From the NCBI RefSeq assembly GCF_004197395.1, contig NZ_SELS01000023.1, positions 57,451 to 121,450 of the forward strand: a DNA stretch of 64,000 nucleotides. Direction: 5' to 3'. The position numbers and the translations under genes were made by a program. Under the pieces are notes generated by a model. The model was not told the origin of the DNA. It worked only from the letters and a program-made list of their open reading frames with translations, and did no database searches. This DNA comes from Paraburkholderia sp. UYCP14C. Lineage in GTDB: Bacteria > Pseudomonadota > Gammaproteobacteria > Burkholderiales > Burkholderiaceae. This document shows, one piece after another, positions 50,301 through 57,494 of the stretch. Position 1 is the first letter of the stretch; every line of letters begins with the position of its first letter.

Positions 50301-51205
50301 GAGGGCTCGCCCATTTGAAGGCCGACCAGATCTTCCCGTTGGTCGACGAACTGGCGAGCAACCACAAAGGGGAAGGTGGCTGGTCTGCCCTTGAAATCAT
50401 CTCGATGTATCAGCACAGTCGAAGTGATTTCGATTCTGATCTGGCTGACCGCGCCAAAAACATTCTCGTATCGCCGACGCTTCTTGGGGAAGTCAGGCGC
50501 GGCAACCGGGACGGCTACCTCTTCGAAAGCATGGTCAGGTCGATTCGCGACCACGCCGGACTTGATGACCGTTGGGTGGAAAAGTTGGGGGAGCAGTTTG
50601 TTCGTCTCTGCCAAGTCGGCGACGGCGAGGTTTTCGATGCTCTTGATGATCCGGTCCGGAAAAGCGTCAAACTTCTGGTCACCGAACGGCCGCTCGCGCT
50701 GTGGCAGGTAGTCGCCCGATTTGTCGAGCGCGCTACCCCGACCGAGCGATCTCACCTGACTCGTCTGATAGGTCAATCGAGGCGGGGTTATCGTCGCGAT
50801 GGAGATAGCGAGAACGGCGCAGGTCCCTTGTTCGGTATTCCCGAGGCAGAGTGCTTCGAGTGGGCGGATGCCGATGCGCCGACGCGCGCGCCGTTTCTCT
50901 GCGAATTCTATCCGCTCTTCGAAAAGGATGATGCCGGAGATACCGCTTGGCATCCGGCCATGGAAGGGCTCGCGGCCAGATACGGCGAGCACGCCGCGTT
51001 TCGTGACGCGCTCAACGGTCGACTCCATATTGGCGCCTGGTCGGGTTCATTGGTCCCTTATCTGGAGGCCTACTTCGTTCCGCTCGAGTCCTGGTACGGC
51101 CATAGAATTTCGGGGCTTTCCTTTTGGGCGAAGGAAACGCGCCGCAAGCTCGATGAGCGCATCGCGTGGGAGAAGAAGATTGCAGGGGAGGATTCCGATT
51201 CATGA
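47312..51205 (+). CDS. STAND-type NTPase with N-terminal nuclease-like domain (Avs-like candidate defence protein)
   Basis: 1297 residues. The N-terminal 180 residues look like a PD-(D/E)xK nuclease of the Mrr/DUF4297 type: Asp54 in GGEDARVHW and Q77-S-K79 in NVFQSKATDP, followed by an AAIAGRGAYIGFTSAPI strand-helix. Next comes a P-loop NTPase with Walker A G256-PSGIGKT-263 and Walker B VVVDE (Asp317-Glu318). The remaining 900 residues are helical without membrane segments and would serve as sensor. This nuclease / STAND / long helical sensor plan is that of antiviral Avs proteins, which recognise phage proteins and then cut DNA. No close family could be named. No signal peptide; cytoplasmic. 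Confidence 0.75.
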   Translation: MIFDISPSQVESLNSLQLVELLRKLLHAEAQSAGIALRGVSAPLQITIADGGEDARVHWTGGNDDTDYLPCRMNVFQSKATDPAPAGWKKEVWTKASQKDGVPRVLNDAVSAAIAGRGAYIGFTSAPIVGNKLSRRLSGIREGIREAGANPDDLESITIYDANQIAAWVCQHPAVAVWLNEEQNGVPLGGFQTIDGWGGRTDFGAIKLVDDEAPRYVIGDADNGKVQTGDALSSHQARERIFEHIAEPKRCVRVIGPSGIGKTRFVYELFRDRNTLERAITGVSAIYCDFRSIGQERLHQVVAAMAGHGAPALVVVDECPRESAAVLVDIVSNTHSRLRLITIDIDDRTIAAENVLNISVSRSDDALVEGIIRQRAPNADGTTISYLKNLCGGFPRIAVLATDNHLGGMPALKSMEDVVERVVTGCGLGDRDQLRAIECLALFDRVGAEGDVAAQLDLVAEGLARQSGDEMYEHLSAASKHELVDRRGSFFRAQPLPIAAFLGARRIELLRTETILRFIEFAPNDLVRAFLEQWRYFDRTRTAVAVAEKLLGREGRFGVLDALNSEFGAQCLHALSHVAPDTAAETVRRVFGEMPLDELRELGGGRRYLVLVLGRLVFRRQSFRLAAHLLMRLAAVETESWSNNATGQFKQLLQIELCGTEAEPSERFAVVDHGIASGDERLINVCVEALATSLSHTYFSRISGAEEIGSQPPLRDWRPQTWEEVFDFHRRSLATLERVRTVHRSFENRCDEVLATSLRGIICEPLIADIEAAVHGVVQRRGIWLEGIQAVGLWLYFDRNGSPDEFQQRVRALYDRLMPADLIHLALLYTKFWVSDLYDPDLEYGRSDDTTLDFEYPSRKAKEVAVLIAKDEDLVVRAVREMTSQELNNAHPFAYELARNVADPMTTFKLALDVINESADLEGIGFLRGLLAGIDDRDSSVADKCVQLALASEALKPRAIEIRMAVKISVERLVEIVESVKAGTLAATQCVYLSYGRGLAHLKADQIFPLVDELASNHKGEGGWSALEIISMYQHSRSDFDSDLADRAKNILVSPTLLGEVRRGNRDGYLFESMVRSIRDHAGLDDRWVEKLGEQFVRLCQVGDGEVFDALDDPVRKSVKLLVTERPLALWQVVARFVERATPTERSHLTRLIGQSRRGYRRDGDSENGAGPLFGIPEAECFEWADADAPTRAPFLCEFYPLFEKDDAGDTAWHPAMEGLAARYGEHAAFRDALNGRLHIGAWSGSLVPYLEAYFVPLESWYGHRISGLSFWAKETRRKLDERIAWEKKIAGEDSDS

Positions 51206-51224
51206 TGACGGTGACCTGATCCGA

Positions 51225-51251
51225 GCTACCAGTCGATGCGGTGCTTTTCTT
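51225..51251. repeat. imperfect direct repeat, copy 1 (copy 2 at 52175-52201)
   Basis: CTACC(A/C)GTCGATGCGG and the following GCTTTTC stretch occur in both places with a few differences. Read leftward, the copies give similar C-terminal peptides (EEKHRIDW and QEKRRIDG followed by stop), suggesting 3' ends of two related, decayed genes. The 220-base gap 51206-51425 has no intact gene. Confidence 0.4.
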
Positions 51252-51425
51252 CGCCGGGGTTGTTGCGCAACAGGCGCTGGCCAAGACGCCCGTCGGCCGT
51301 TTGTGATCCAGGTCCGATGATCGTGGGTCGATATTTCATTTTGCTCGCGGGGATCGACATCGTCACGGCGGGCTCGTCGCGGCCTGCGCAGGCGGGATGG
51401 TTTTACGTGTCAGGATCAACGAATA

Positions 51426-52049
51426 ATGGAAACGCTCCACGCTATCACAAGAATTTCCGGCAAACGGCGGGCCGTGTTTCGGGTTCCTACCGTCACGCGC
51501 GGCGACGTGTTTATGTCCGTCGCCGATCCCTCCGTTCAAAGGGCTGTGGTCGAGGTGGACGCAATCCGTTTTCTGGAACTCTGGCGGCAACCATATAGCA
51601 GTCATCCGGAAGTCGCGCACCTTGGCCCGAAAGACTGGCCGTCCGACTACAAGTTTCATCATGCCGAAGCTGGTTTTTCGAAGGGTGAATGGAATCCGGT
51701 GCCGCTCGCTTCTGTTTCGTGTGGTGTATATGTCGAACAAGTAAAGATAGTGAGGTCTCGCTATTTCGGTATCCGAAAGTATGTTGAGTGGCAGGAAGGG
51801 CCACCTTCGAACTTGCTCGGTTTCACGAATGGGATCACGCGAACTATCTGGCTACTCACGGCGGGCGTATGCGTATTCCCGGTTGAGTGCGGAGCGGAAC
51901 ATGCGGCGTTGCTTCAGCGGCTGGCAGGGCTGCCAGATAGCGACCCAAGGACAGTTGCCGATCTTCTTCCAGAGCCCACCGAGACGCAATATTTCGAAGA
52001 ATTACGGGCTGATGAGGAGCGCATCCGGCAACGCTACGCGAGCAGGTAG
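51426..52049 (+). CDS. hypothetical protein, possibly plasmid fertility-inhibition factor family
   Basis: 207 residues. The stretches FSKGEWNPVPLASVSCG and FTNGITRTIWLLTAGVCVFPVECGAEHAALLQRLAG recall a plasmid-borne family annotated as fertility inhibition (FiwA-like) factors, which block conjugative transfer of co-resident plasmids. That assignment is from memory of sequence style only. No membrane segments. It fits the plasmid-type remnants that follow. The start ATG has no strong ribosome binding site. Confidence 0.5.
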   Translation: METLHAITRISGKRRAVFRVPTVTRGDVFMSVADPSVQRAVVEVDAIRFLELWRQPYSSHPEVAHLGPKDWPSDYKFHHAEAGFSKGEWNPVPLASVSCGVYVEQVKIVRSRYFGIRKYVEWQEGPPSNLLGFTNGITRTIWLLTAGVCVFPVECGAEHAALLQRLAGLPDSDPRTVADLLPEPTETQYFEELRADEERIRQRYASR

Positions 52050-52467
52050 CCCGTTATCTTGTCGGGAAACCACGGGGATGGCCAGGTCTCCAGCTGAACG
52101 CAACCGCGAAGCTGGGCCGCGTGCCACGGTAGCTGGTTTGGCGTAACGACCTTTTTGTACAATTTCCGGCGGCGACTACCCGTCGATGCGGCGCTTTTCC
52201 TGGGTTTCGCGGTGGCGCTACTCGTCCTGCTTGTACAGCGGCTGGCGAATTGAAAGTGTCACAGGCAAGCTGCCGTGGAACCGTCAACTGCACGGGCGAA
52301 TGGATGATGGCGTTCGTGATTCATGCATGTTCAAGATTTACGGTTTCCTGTTATGCGGTCGTACGTGGCTGTACATCAGTCATATCATATCTGCCTGGAA
52401 CAGAACGCGAGATCGCAGGGTGAGTTCTCGCACGATCCCGTGTACTTCCAGATCGCGCTAAGCAATA
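52050..52467. other. non-coding or decayed plasmid-type stretch
   Basis: About 420 bases without an intact gene. It contains the second copy of the imperfect repeat (52175-52201). Leftward frames here are broken by stops. Confidence 0.35.
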
Positions 52468-52764
52468 TCAGGTTTCGTGACGTGAACGTCCGTTTGCACG
52501 TGCCGCCGAGGGGGCGCCATGGACCTGACCATGCAGCAACGCGGTCTGCTGCGCGAGTGCATCACGTTCACGGCGTAGATCGCGGGCCTCTTCCATCACA
52601 TTGGCGAGGTGCTTTTCGTGCCGTTCGGCGAGTCGACGATGTTCGGCGGCATCGGCCGAGATTCGCTGGACGTCGGCAACGAGCCACTCATTGTGCTGAC
52701 GGGTTTTCGAAAGCGCAGCCTCGGCGCGTCGCTGTGCATCACGTGCTTCCTCGGTCTGCAGCAT
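52468..52764 (-). pseudogene. fragment of a KfrA-like coiled-coil protein
   Basis: 98 residues of almost pure coiled coil (EEARDAQRRAEAALSKTRQH, AAEHRRLAERHEKHLANVME, EEARDLRRERDALAQQTALL). The heptad pattern continues about 12 residues above the first ATG until a stop, so the 5' part, where KfrA-type proteins carry a DNA-binding domain, is missing. KfrA proteins are plasmid-encoded alpha-helical DNA-binding proteins. The identification is by composition only. Confidence 0.45.
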
Positions 52765-52828
52765 GACGCGCTTCTGGACACTATCGAGCCGGACCGTCGC
52801 CTAGTCGACTTTGACCCGACGGCGGAGG

Positions 52829-54250
52829 CTATCCCCTACAGCTGCTAATTGCTTGGGCAACCGCCGCGACGGTCCGCTCAACATCATCAGATGTCGTCCG
52901 CCAATTACAGACAGAGATGCGCATGCATCGTTGTCCGCGCCAAGTCGTGCCCCCAAAAAAAGCCTCCCCAGACGCCGTTACGGCAGATATCACCGCATCA
53001 GTACGAGCGTCATGGTCGGCAGACCCGGCCCCCGGCCTGGGATCTAGGAATCGAACCAAACCCTGATTGATTTCCGATCGCCACACCACTTCACCGCCAT
53101 CCAACGCGCCGATCCGATCCACGAGCTGACCAGCAAAACGGCAGGTCCTATTTATCAGGTCAGCTACACCGCTTCTACCCAACTGCTTTAAGGCGGCATA
53201 TGTCGCGACAGATCGGCCACGACGCGACCACTCAGCATTCCAATCGATAGGATCGCGCGCGCTGTCGACACGGGCAAGATAGCTCTCTTTATGGGATACC
53301 GATCCGAAATGAGCGTCTCTGTCGGCGACAAACACGTAACCGCAGTCGTAAGGCACATTAAGCCATTTGTGTCCATCAGTGACCCAGGAGTCCGCGTCAT
53401 CGATTCCTTCTACGAGGTACCGATGCACATCGCTCGCGGCAGTCCATAGACCAAAAGCGCCATCGATGTGCACCCAAGCGTGACGAGAATGAGCTAGCGC
53501 GATCAGCTCCCTATAATTATCGAATACGCCCGTGTTAAGGTCGCCGGCTTGCAGCACTACAACGGTTAAGACGTCCGGTTTTTGATCAAGAGTCGCCTGC
53601 AACAAGTCGAATGGAAGCTTTCCTTGCTCGTTTGATTCCAGGCGGACGAGCGCGTCCCGCCCCAAGCCCAAGATGCGCAAGGCGCGCTCCAACGAACCAT
53701 GGTATTGATCGCTGGTTAGAATTCTCACTTCAGGAGCGCCTCGCAAGCCGCGCTTTTCGACATCCCATCCAACCCGTGCAAGAAGCGCATGCCGCGCTGC
53801 TGCTAGTGCAACTACATGCGCCATCTGAGAGCCTGTCGTCAGTGCGAAACTCGCAGAGGCCGGTAGATGCAGGACGTCCTTTAACCATGCTCCGCAAACC
53901 TCTTCGATTACTCCTTCAGCCGGACTGCTAGCGTGCATGGCCGCGTTCTGATCCCAAACGGACGTTAACCAATCAGCCGCAACAGAGGCAGGCAACGCTC
54001 CGCCAATTACGTACGCGAAAAATCGACCTCCAGCGCTCCCGACGATGCCGTCAGATGCATCCTTAACGAGTTGATCGATCACCTCACACGCGTCAGTGCC
54101 GTCCTCTGGCAGAGCGCTCAGGAAGCGAGCACGGAGTTCATCAAGCGTGGCACTGGCATTAACTTTTGAGTTCGCCAGTCCTTCGATGTAATTTTTTGCA
54201 TAGGTAAGTGCGTTGTCGAGAACCGCTGTCTCTTGGGCCAGGCTTTTCAT
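52829..54250 (-). CDS. PLP-dependent decarboxylase, group II (aromatic/diamino acid type)
   Basis: 473 residues from ATG 54250, which has AAGGAAAA upstream. The PLP lysine is K295 in SWVTDGHKWLNVPYDCG; substrate and cofactor regions include FFAYVIGGALPASVAADWL, ALTTGSQMAHVVALAAARHA and WVHIDGAFGLWTAAS. Group II decarboxylases act on aromatic amino acids, glutamate or 2,4-diaminobutyrate. In this locus a diamino acid or hydrazino acid intermediate is a plausible substrate. It is the second gene of a leftward pair with the MOSC gene, divergent from the cupin operon. Confidence 0.87.
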   Translation of the reverse strand: MKSLAQETAVLDNALTYAKNYIEGLANSKVNASATLDELRARFLSALPEDGTDACEVIDQLVKDASDGIVGSAGGRFFAYVIGGALPASVAADWLTSVWDQNAAMHASSPAEGVIEEVCGAWLKDVLHLPASASFALTTGSQMAHVVALAAARHALLARVGWDVEKRGLRGAPEVRILTSDQYHGSLERALRILGLGRDALVRLESNEQGKLPFDLLQATLDQKPDVLTVVVLQAGDLNTGVFDNYRELIALAHSRHAWVHIDGAFGLWTAASDVHRYLVEGIDDADSWVTDGHKWLNVPYDCGYVFVADRDAHFGSVSHKESYLARVDSARDPIDWNAEWSRRGRSVATYAALKQLGRSGVADLINRTCRFAGQLVDRIGALDGGEVVWRSEINQGLVRFLDPRPGAGSADHDARTDAVISAVTASGEAFFGGTTWRGQRCMRISVCNWRTTSDDVERTVAAVAQAISSCRG

Positions 54251-54313
54251 AATTTTCCTTTTATATATGAGCAACGAAAGATCGGTGGAACGGAGGCGCA
54301 GCGCTGTATTGAT

Positions 54314-55189
54314 TCACATGTCCGGAAAGGCGAACTCGGCGGTGACTTCCTGACCCACTCTCAATTCACTTCCTTCTCCTGAGGAGACCACCGCGTTTTG
54401 CCCGAAAACGATTCCACCTTCCATCCGAGGACTTCGCCGATACAAAGACAGAGTGTCAAGAGGCTCATGAGGCGAGCTAGTCCTCGGTTTTCCTGTCGCT
54501 TGGTCTATCGTTGTAACGACACATCGAGTGCATGGTTTGCAAAGTCTGAAAACGAGCTCGGTTTCATCGAATTCAATGGAAATATTTTCTATGTAGTCCT
54601 CTTCAAATGGCTCCCAGCCTTCGACTACTATGTTGGGCCTGAACCGTTTCATCTCCACCGGAGCAACGCCGCGCGATGCCAGACGAGAGTTAAGGTCATC
54701 AAGAGAGCCTTGTCCGATGATCAAAAAAGGGAACCCATCAGTCAATCGAGTGGTGGCGCGCGCGGTAGTCCAGTTCTCGTCTACCAACCGCTCCGCACCT
54801 TTGTCGAAGCGCACCAACCGAGATTTGACTCCCAAAAAATCTGAAAACCACTCTGCCGCCTCCGCGCCTGCGTCAATGACACGAACGTCATCGCGCCATA
54901 ATCTGACGGCGTAGCGCTGCTCCGTTACTACAGTCGCTGAGGCGTCTGGTAGTGCGTGGTCCTGCATGCCCTGTGCAGAAACTATCAGGTTCTTTCCGTC
55001 AGAAGACATTCTTGGCTTCACTAACGCGAGCTCGGACGTTTGGCGCTGGCTCAAGAAATGGCCTTCCTCATCAATCAGCATCCACTCGCGATCCAGCTTC
55101 AATCCGTCAGCCAGGACTGTGCAATGTTCGAGGTCGATGCCTGCGCAAGATTTAATTGGATAAGTCGTAATGCATTTTATATGTGACAT
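54314..55189 (-). CDS. MOSC domain protein (YcbX-like)
   Basis: 291 residues from ATG 55189 (55195 also possible). An N-terminal MOSC beta-barrel (IKCITTYPIKSCAGIDLEH, LKLDREWMLIDEEGHFLSQR) is followed by the MOSC domain (KRFRPNIVVEGWEPFEED, with the conserved Cys in CKPCTRCVVTTID). YcbX and the eukaryotic mARC enzymes of this architecture bind molybdenum cofactor and reduce N-hydroxylated compounds. A role on N-oxygenated intermediates of the adjacent pathway is therefore attractive but inferred. YcbX usually carries a C-terminal 2Fe-2S domain; none is present here. Confidence 0.85.
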   Translation of the reverse strand: MSHIKCITTYPIKSCAGIDLEHCTVLADGLKLDREWMLIDEEGHFLSQRQTSELALVKPRMSSDGKNLIVSAQGMQDHALPDASATVVTEQRYAVRLWRDDVRVIDAGAEAAEWFSDFLGVKSRLVRFDKGAERLVDENWTTARATTRLTDGFPFLIIGQGSLDDLNSRLASRGVAPVEMKRFRPNIVVEGWEPFEEDYIENISIEFDETELVFRLCKPCTRCVVTTIDQATGKPRTSSPHEPLDTLSLYRRSPRMEGGIVFGQNAVVSSGEGSELRVGQEVTAEFAFPDM

Positions 55190-55370
55190 AAGCATGACCG
55201 TCAAAGCCAATCGCGTGTGCGCAAGTTCACGTATTGTGAATTTGTTCGCTCTCACGTAGCGGGGCTATTAGTAAATTATCGAGCGTAATCTGTCAATGCA
55301 AACGAGCCGCGCTGAGCTAATTGATGCGTATTGAATTATGTTACATTTTATTTTTCATTCGGTTTAGTAA

Positions 55371-55391
55371 TTCTAAATTCAAGATTTAGAA
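55371..55391. promoter_or_regulatory. perfect inverted repeat in the divergent promoter region of the biosynthetic locus
   Basis: TTCTAAAT (55371-55378) and ATTTAGAA (55384-55391) separated by TCAAG. It sits in the AT-rich 385-base gap (55190-55574) between the leftward MOSC/decarboxylase pair and the rightward cupin operon, an ideal place for an operator controlling both. A TTGACA lies at 55536-55541 without a good -10. No regulator gene is seen in the cluster. Confidence 0.6.
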
Positions 55392-55574
55392 CAATTGGCT
55401 TGTTCATAGCCCTTAGCATCGCGAATACTGCGCAGGCACTCGGAGCTGCCTTGCCTCCGCGTCCTTATCAGCGCCAATTAACAATGGTTCTGCTTTTACT
55501 GCGCCGTGCGAAATCACGCAGGGTGCTCACAAGCATTGACAAAGCCCACGAAAAAATCTTTTGCGGAGTACGTT

Positions 55575-55958
55575 ATGCAGCCTTTCGAAATGTTCCGAAA
55601 GATGGATTGGTCGAAAATGGTTTACGACTTTGATGTGGATGGCTCGCAGCTACTCCCGTGGCAGGGATACCCCATGCCATTTGGCGGTGCATGGTGTATT
55701 GCAAAACCGCACACCAGAAGTCGTCCGCATACTCAAATTGACCAGGAGATATTTATTGCCGTGAAAGGATCGGCAAAACTGGTCATTGGAGAATCTACGT
55801 ATGATTTTGAGTTCGGAGATATCGCGGCGATTCCGAAGCATACGGATCATTACGTTGTAAATGAAACGGACGAGGATTTTCACTTCTACGTGGTTTGGTG
55901 GGATGAAAATCACGCGTCTCGTTTCTTTCGGGAAACAGGGGCGGAGGTTTCTAAATAA
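55575..55958 (+). CDS. cupin protein, hydrazine-synthetase small component candidate
   Basis: 127 residues from ATG 55575 with GGAG at a six-base distance. A single cupin barrel: motif 1 is KPHTRSRPHTQIDQEIFIAV (H46, H52, E58) and motif 2 is IPKHTDHYVVN (H89, H92), giving a likely metal site. In known hydrazine synthetases (Spb40 of s56-p1, Tri28 of triacsin, PyrN of pyrazomycin) such a cupin is fused to a MetRS-like domain and catalyses N-N bond formation from an N-hydroxylated amino acid. Here the MetRS-like protein is a separate gene whose ATG overlaps this stop codon (TAATG). Confidence 0.85.
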   Translation: MQPFEMFRKMDWSKMVYDFDVDGSQLLPWQGYPMPFGGAWCIAKPHTRSRPHTQIDQEIFIAVKGSAKLVIGESTYDFEFGDIAAIPKHTDHYVVNETDEDFHFYVVWWDENHASRFFRETGAEVSK

Positions 55959-57466
55959 TGGCAAATATTATTGTTACCATCACGCCCCCAACTCCCAACG
56001 GCGATTTGCATATCGGCCACCTATCGGGCCCATTCCTGGGAGCGGACGTCTTTGCCCGTGCGCAACGGCAACGAGGTCACAACTGCGTCCTTGTTTCATA
56101 TTCAGATGATTACGAGTCGTACATGCTGCGACGAGGCCGTGAGCTCGATCGCGATCCCGTCGAGCTCGCCCGCGAAAACACGGAGAAGATGACCGGTTCG
56201 CTTAAGCTTGCTGGTATCGAAATCGATCATTGGATGTCCCCATACGGAAATCACCACTACCGCGATGCGGTTCGTGAAATTTTTTGCTCTGCCGCGGAAG
56301 ATGGTGCAATAGAGTTCCGCGATTCTGCGGAGCCATACTGTCCGAGCTGCGATGTATGGGGTTACGAGGCCTTCGGAAGAGGGAACTGCAACCATTGCGG
56401 AGCGGATTCGGACGCCAGCCAATGCGAACACTGCGCTAACACTCCAGATGCAAAGAAAATGCGGAATTTTCGATGCAAGCTTTGCGGCAGCGCGCATACA
56501 TGGCCGATCGTAAATCGCGCCTTCCTTCGTATTAGTCCCTTTGCCAACAGGCTTAAGGCGGTTTTCGCGGAAACGCCATTGCGTACATCAACGCGAGCCT
56601 GGATTCAGCAAGCACTGTCCGCATCGCTGGAAGACTGGGGTGTCACACGGCCGCACGACGGAGGACTTGACCTTGCGCCAGATGGTTCGTGCAGGGTTCA
56701 AACATGGTTCATGTCGCTTGCCGGTTACATCGCCTCCTTTCGAGAGTTCTTCTCTGGCGATGCTAACAAGGATGCTATTTTTGCAAAATATTGGAAGACC
56801 GACGGCAGCATTCTTGCGAATTTCATGGGATACGACTGCCTCTACAGCCATGCGATTGCGATGCCGGCTCTGTTGATGACTATGCCAGGTTACAAGGTCA
56901 AGCAACGCTTCTATGCAAATCAGTTTCTGACGCTCAATGGGGAAAATTTATCTACTAGCCGAAACTACGCTATCTGGATACGTGATCTGGTCGCCGAAGC
57001 CTGTCCCGACAGCGTCCGACTCTATCTCGCGTCGGTGGCGCCCGAGGATAGCACGTCAGATTTCAATATCGAGGTATTCCGGAAATGGCGGGCGGATACA
57101 TTTGTCAATCAATACGCCGCCCTGATCGATGCCGCCGCAAAAAAGGCTTCGGAGCATTGGCTTGATGGGCTCGATTCTGACGATAAAGTATATGTCCTGT
57201 CCGCCAGAGCGCGCTGGTTCAACGCGACATCGCTTGACCGTTTCTCCATCCGCTCTCTTGCCCAGCTTGTCCTTGACCTGCTTACGCTTTCTTATGACAG
57301 GCTGGAAAAGCAACGCTCGTTTAAGCACCTCCTAGTTCTGGCTGCGATTTTCGGCGAGCCGCTTCATCCCGCGTTATCAGCACGTATTTTGCGTTCCTGC
57401 GAAATCGATCGAGATGCCGCTCTTGCCGATGTTATGACAGGCAGTGCTGCCGAATACTCCATCTAA
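55958..57466 (+). CDS. methionyl-tRNA synthetase-like protein, hydrazine-synthetase large component candidate
   Basis: 502 residues. Class I synthetase HIGH motif at 18-21 (NGDLHIGHLSGPFL) and four zinc-knuckle pairs (CPSC, CNHC, CEHC, CKLC, about residues 127-178) are kept, but the KMSKS loop is replaced by NLSTS (330-334) and there is no C-terminal tRNA-binding EMAPII domain. This pattern fits MetRS paralogues that activate amino acids for hydrazine formation with a cupin partner rather than charging tRNA. It should bind ATP and an amino acid, often glycine or glutamate in known systems; the substrate here is unknown. A housekeeping MetRS must lie elsewhere in the genome. Confidence 0.87.
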   Translation: MANIIVTITPPTPNGDLHIGHLSGPFLGADVFARAQRQRGHNCVLVSYSDDYESYMLRRGRELDRDPVELARENTEKMTGSLKLAGIEIDHWMSPYGNHHYRDAVREIFCSAAEDGAIEFRDSAEPYCPSCDVWGYEAFGRGNCNHCGADSDASQCEHCANTPDAKKMRNFRCKLCGSAHTWPIVNRAFLRISPFANRLKAVFAETPLRTSTRAWIQQALSASLEDWGVTRPHDGGLDLAPDGSCRVQTWFMSLAGYIASFREFFSGDANKDAIFAKYWKTDGSILANFMGYDCLYSHAIAMPALLMTMPGYKVKQRFYANQFLTLNGENLSTSRNYAIWIRDLVAEACPDSVRLYLASVAPEDSTSDFNIEVFRKWRADTFVNQYAALIDAAAKKASEHWLDGLDSDDKVYVLSARARWFNATSLDRFSIRSLAQLVLDLLTLSYDRLEKQRSFKHLLVLAAIFGEPLHPALSARILRSCEIDRDAALADVMTGSAAEYSI

Positions 57467-57494
57467 GCATCGTATCCCGGTCGAGGAAGGGCTT

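Noticed and set aside
52829-54250. Housekeeping glutamate or aromatic decarboxylase unrelated to the cluster
   Set aside because: Cannot be excluded, but location on the island, head-to-head with the cupin operon and paired with the MOSC gene, makes cluster membership more likely.
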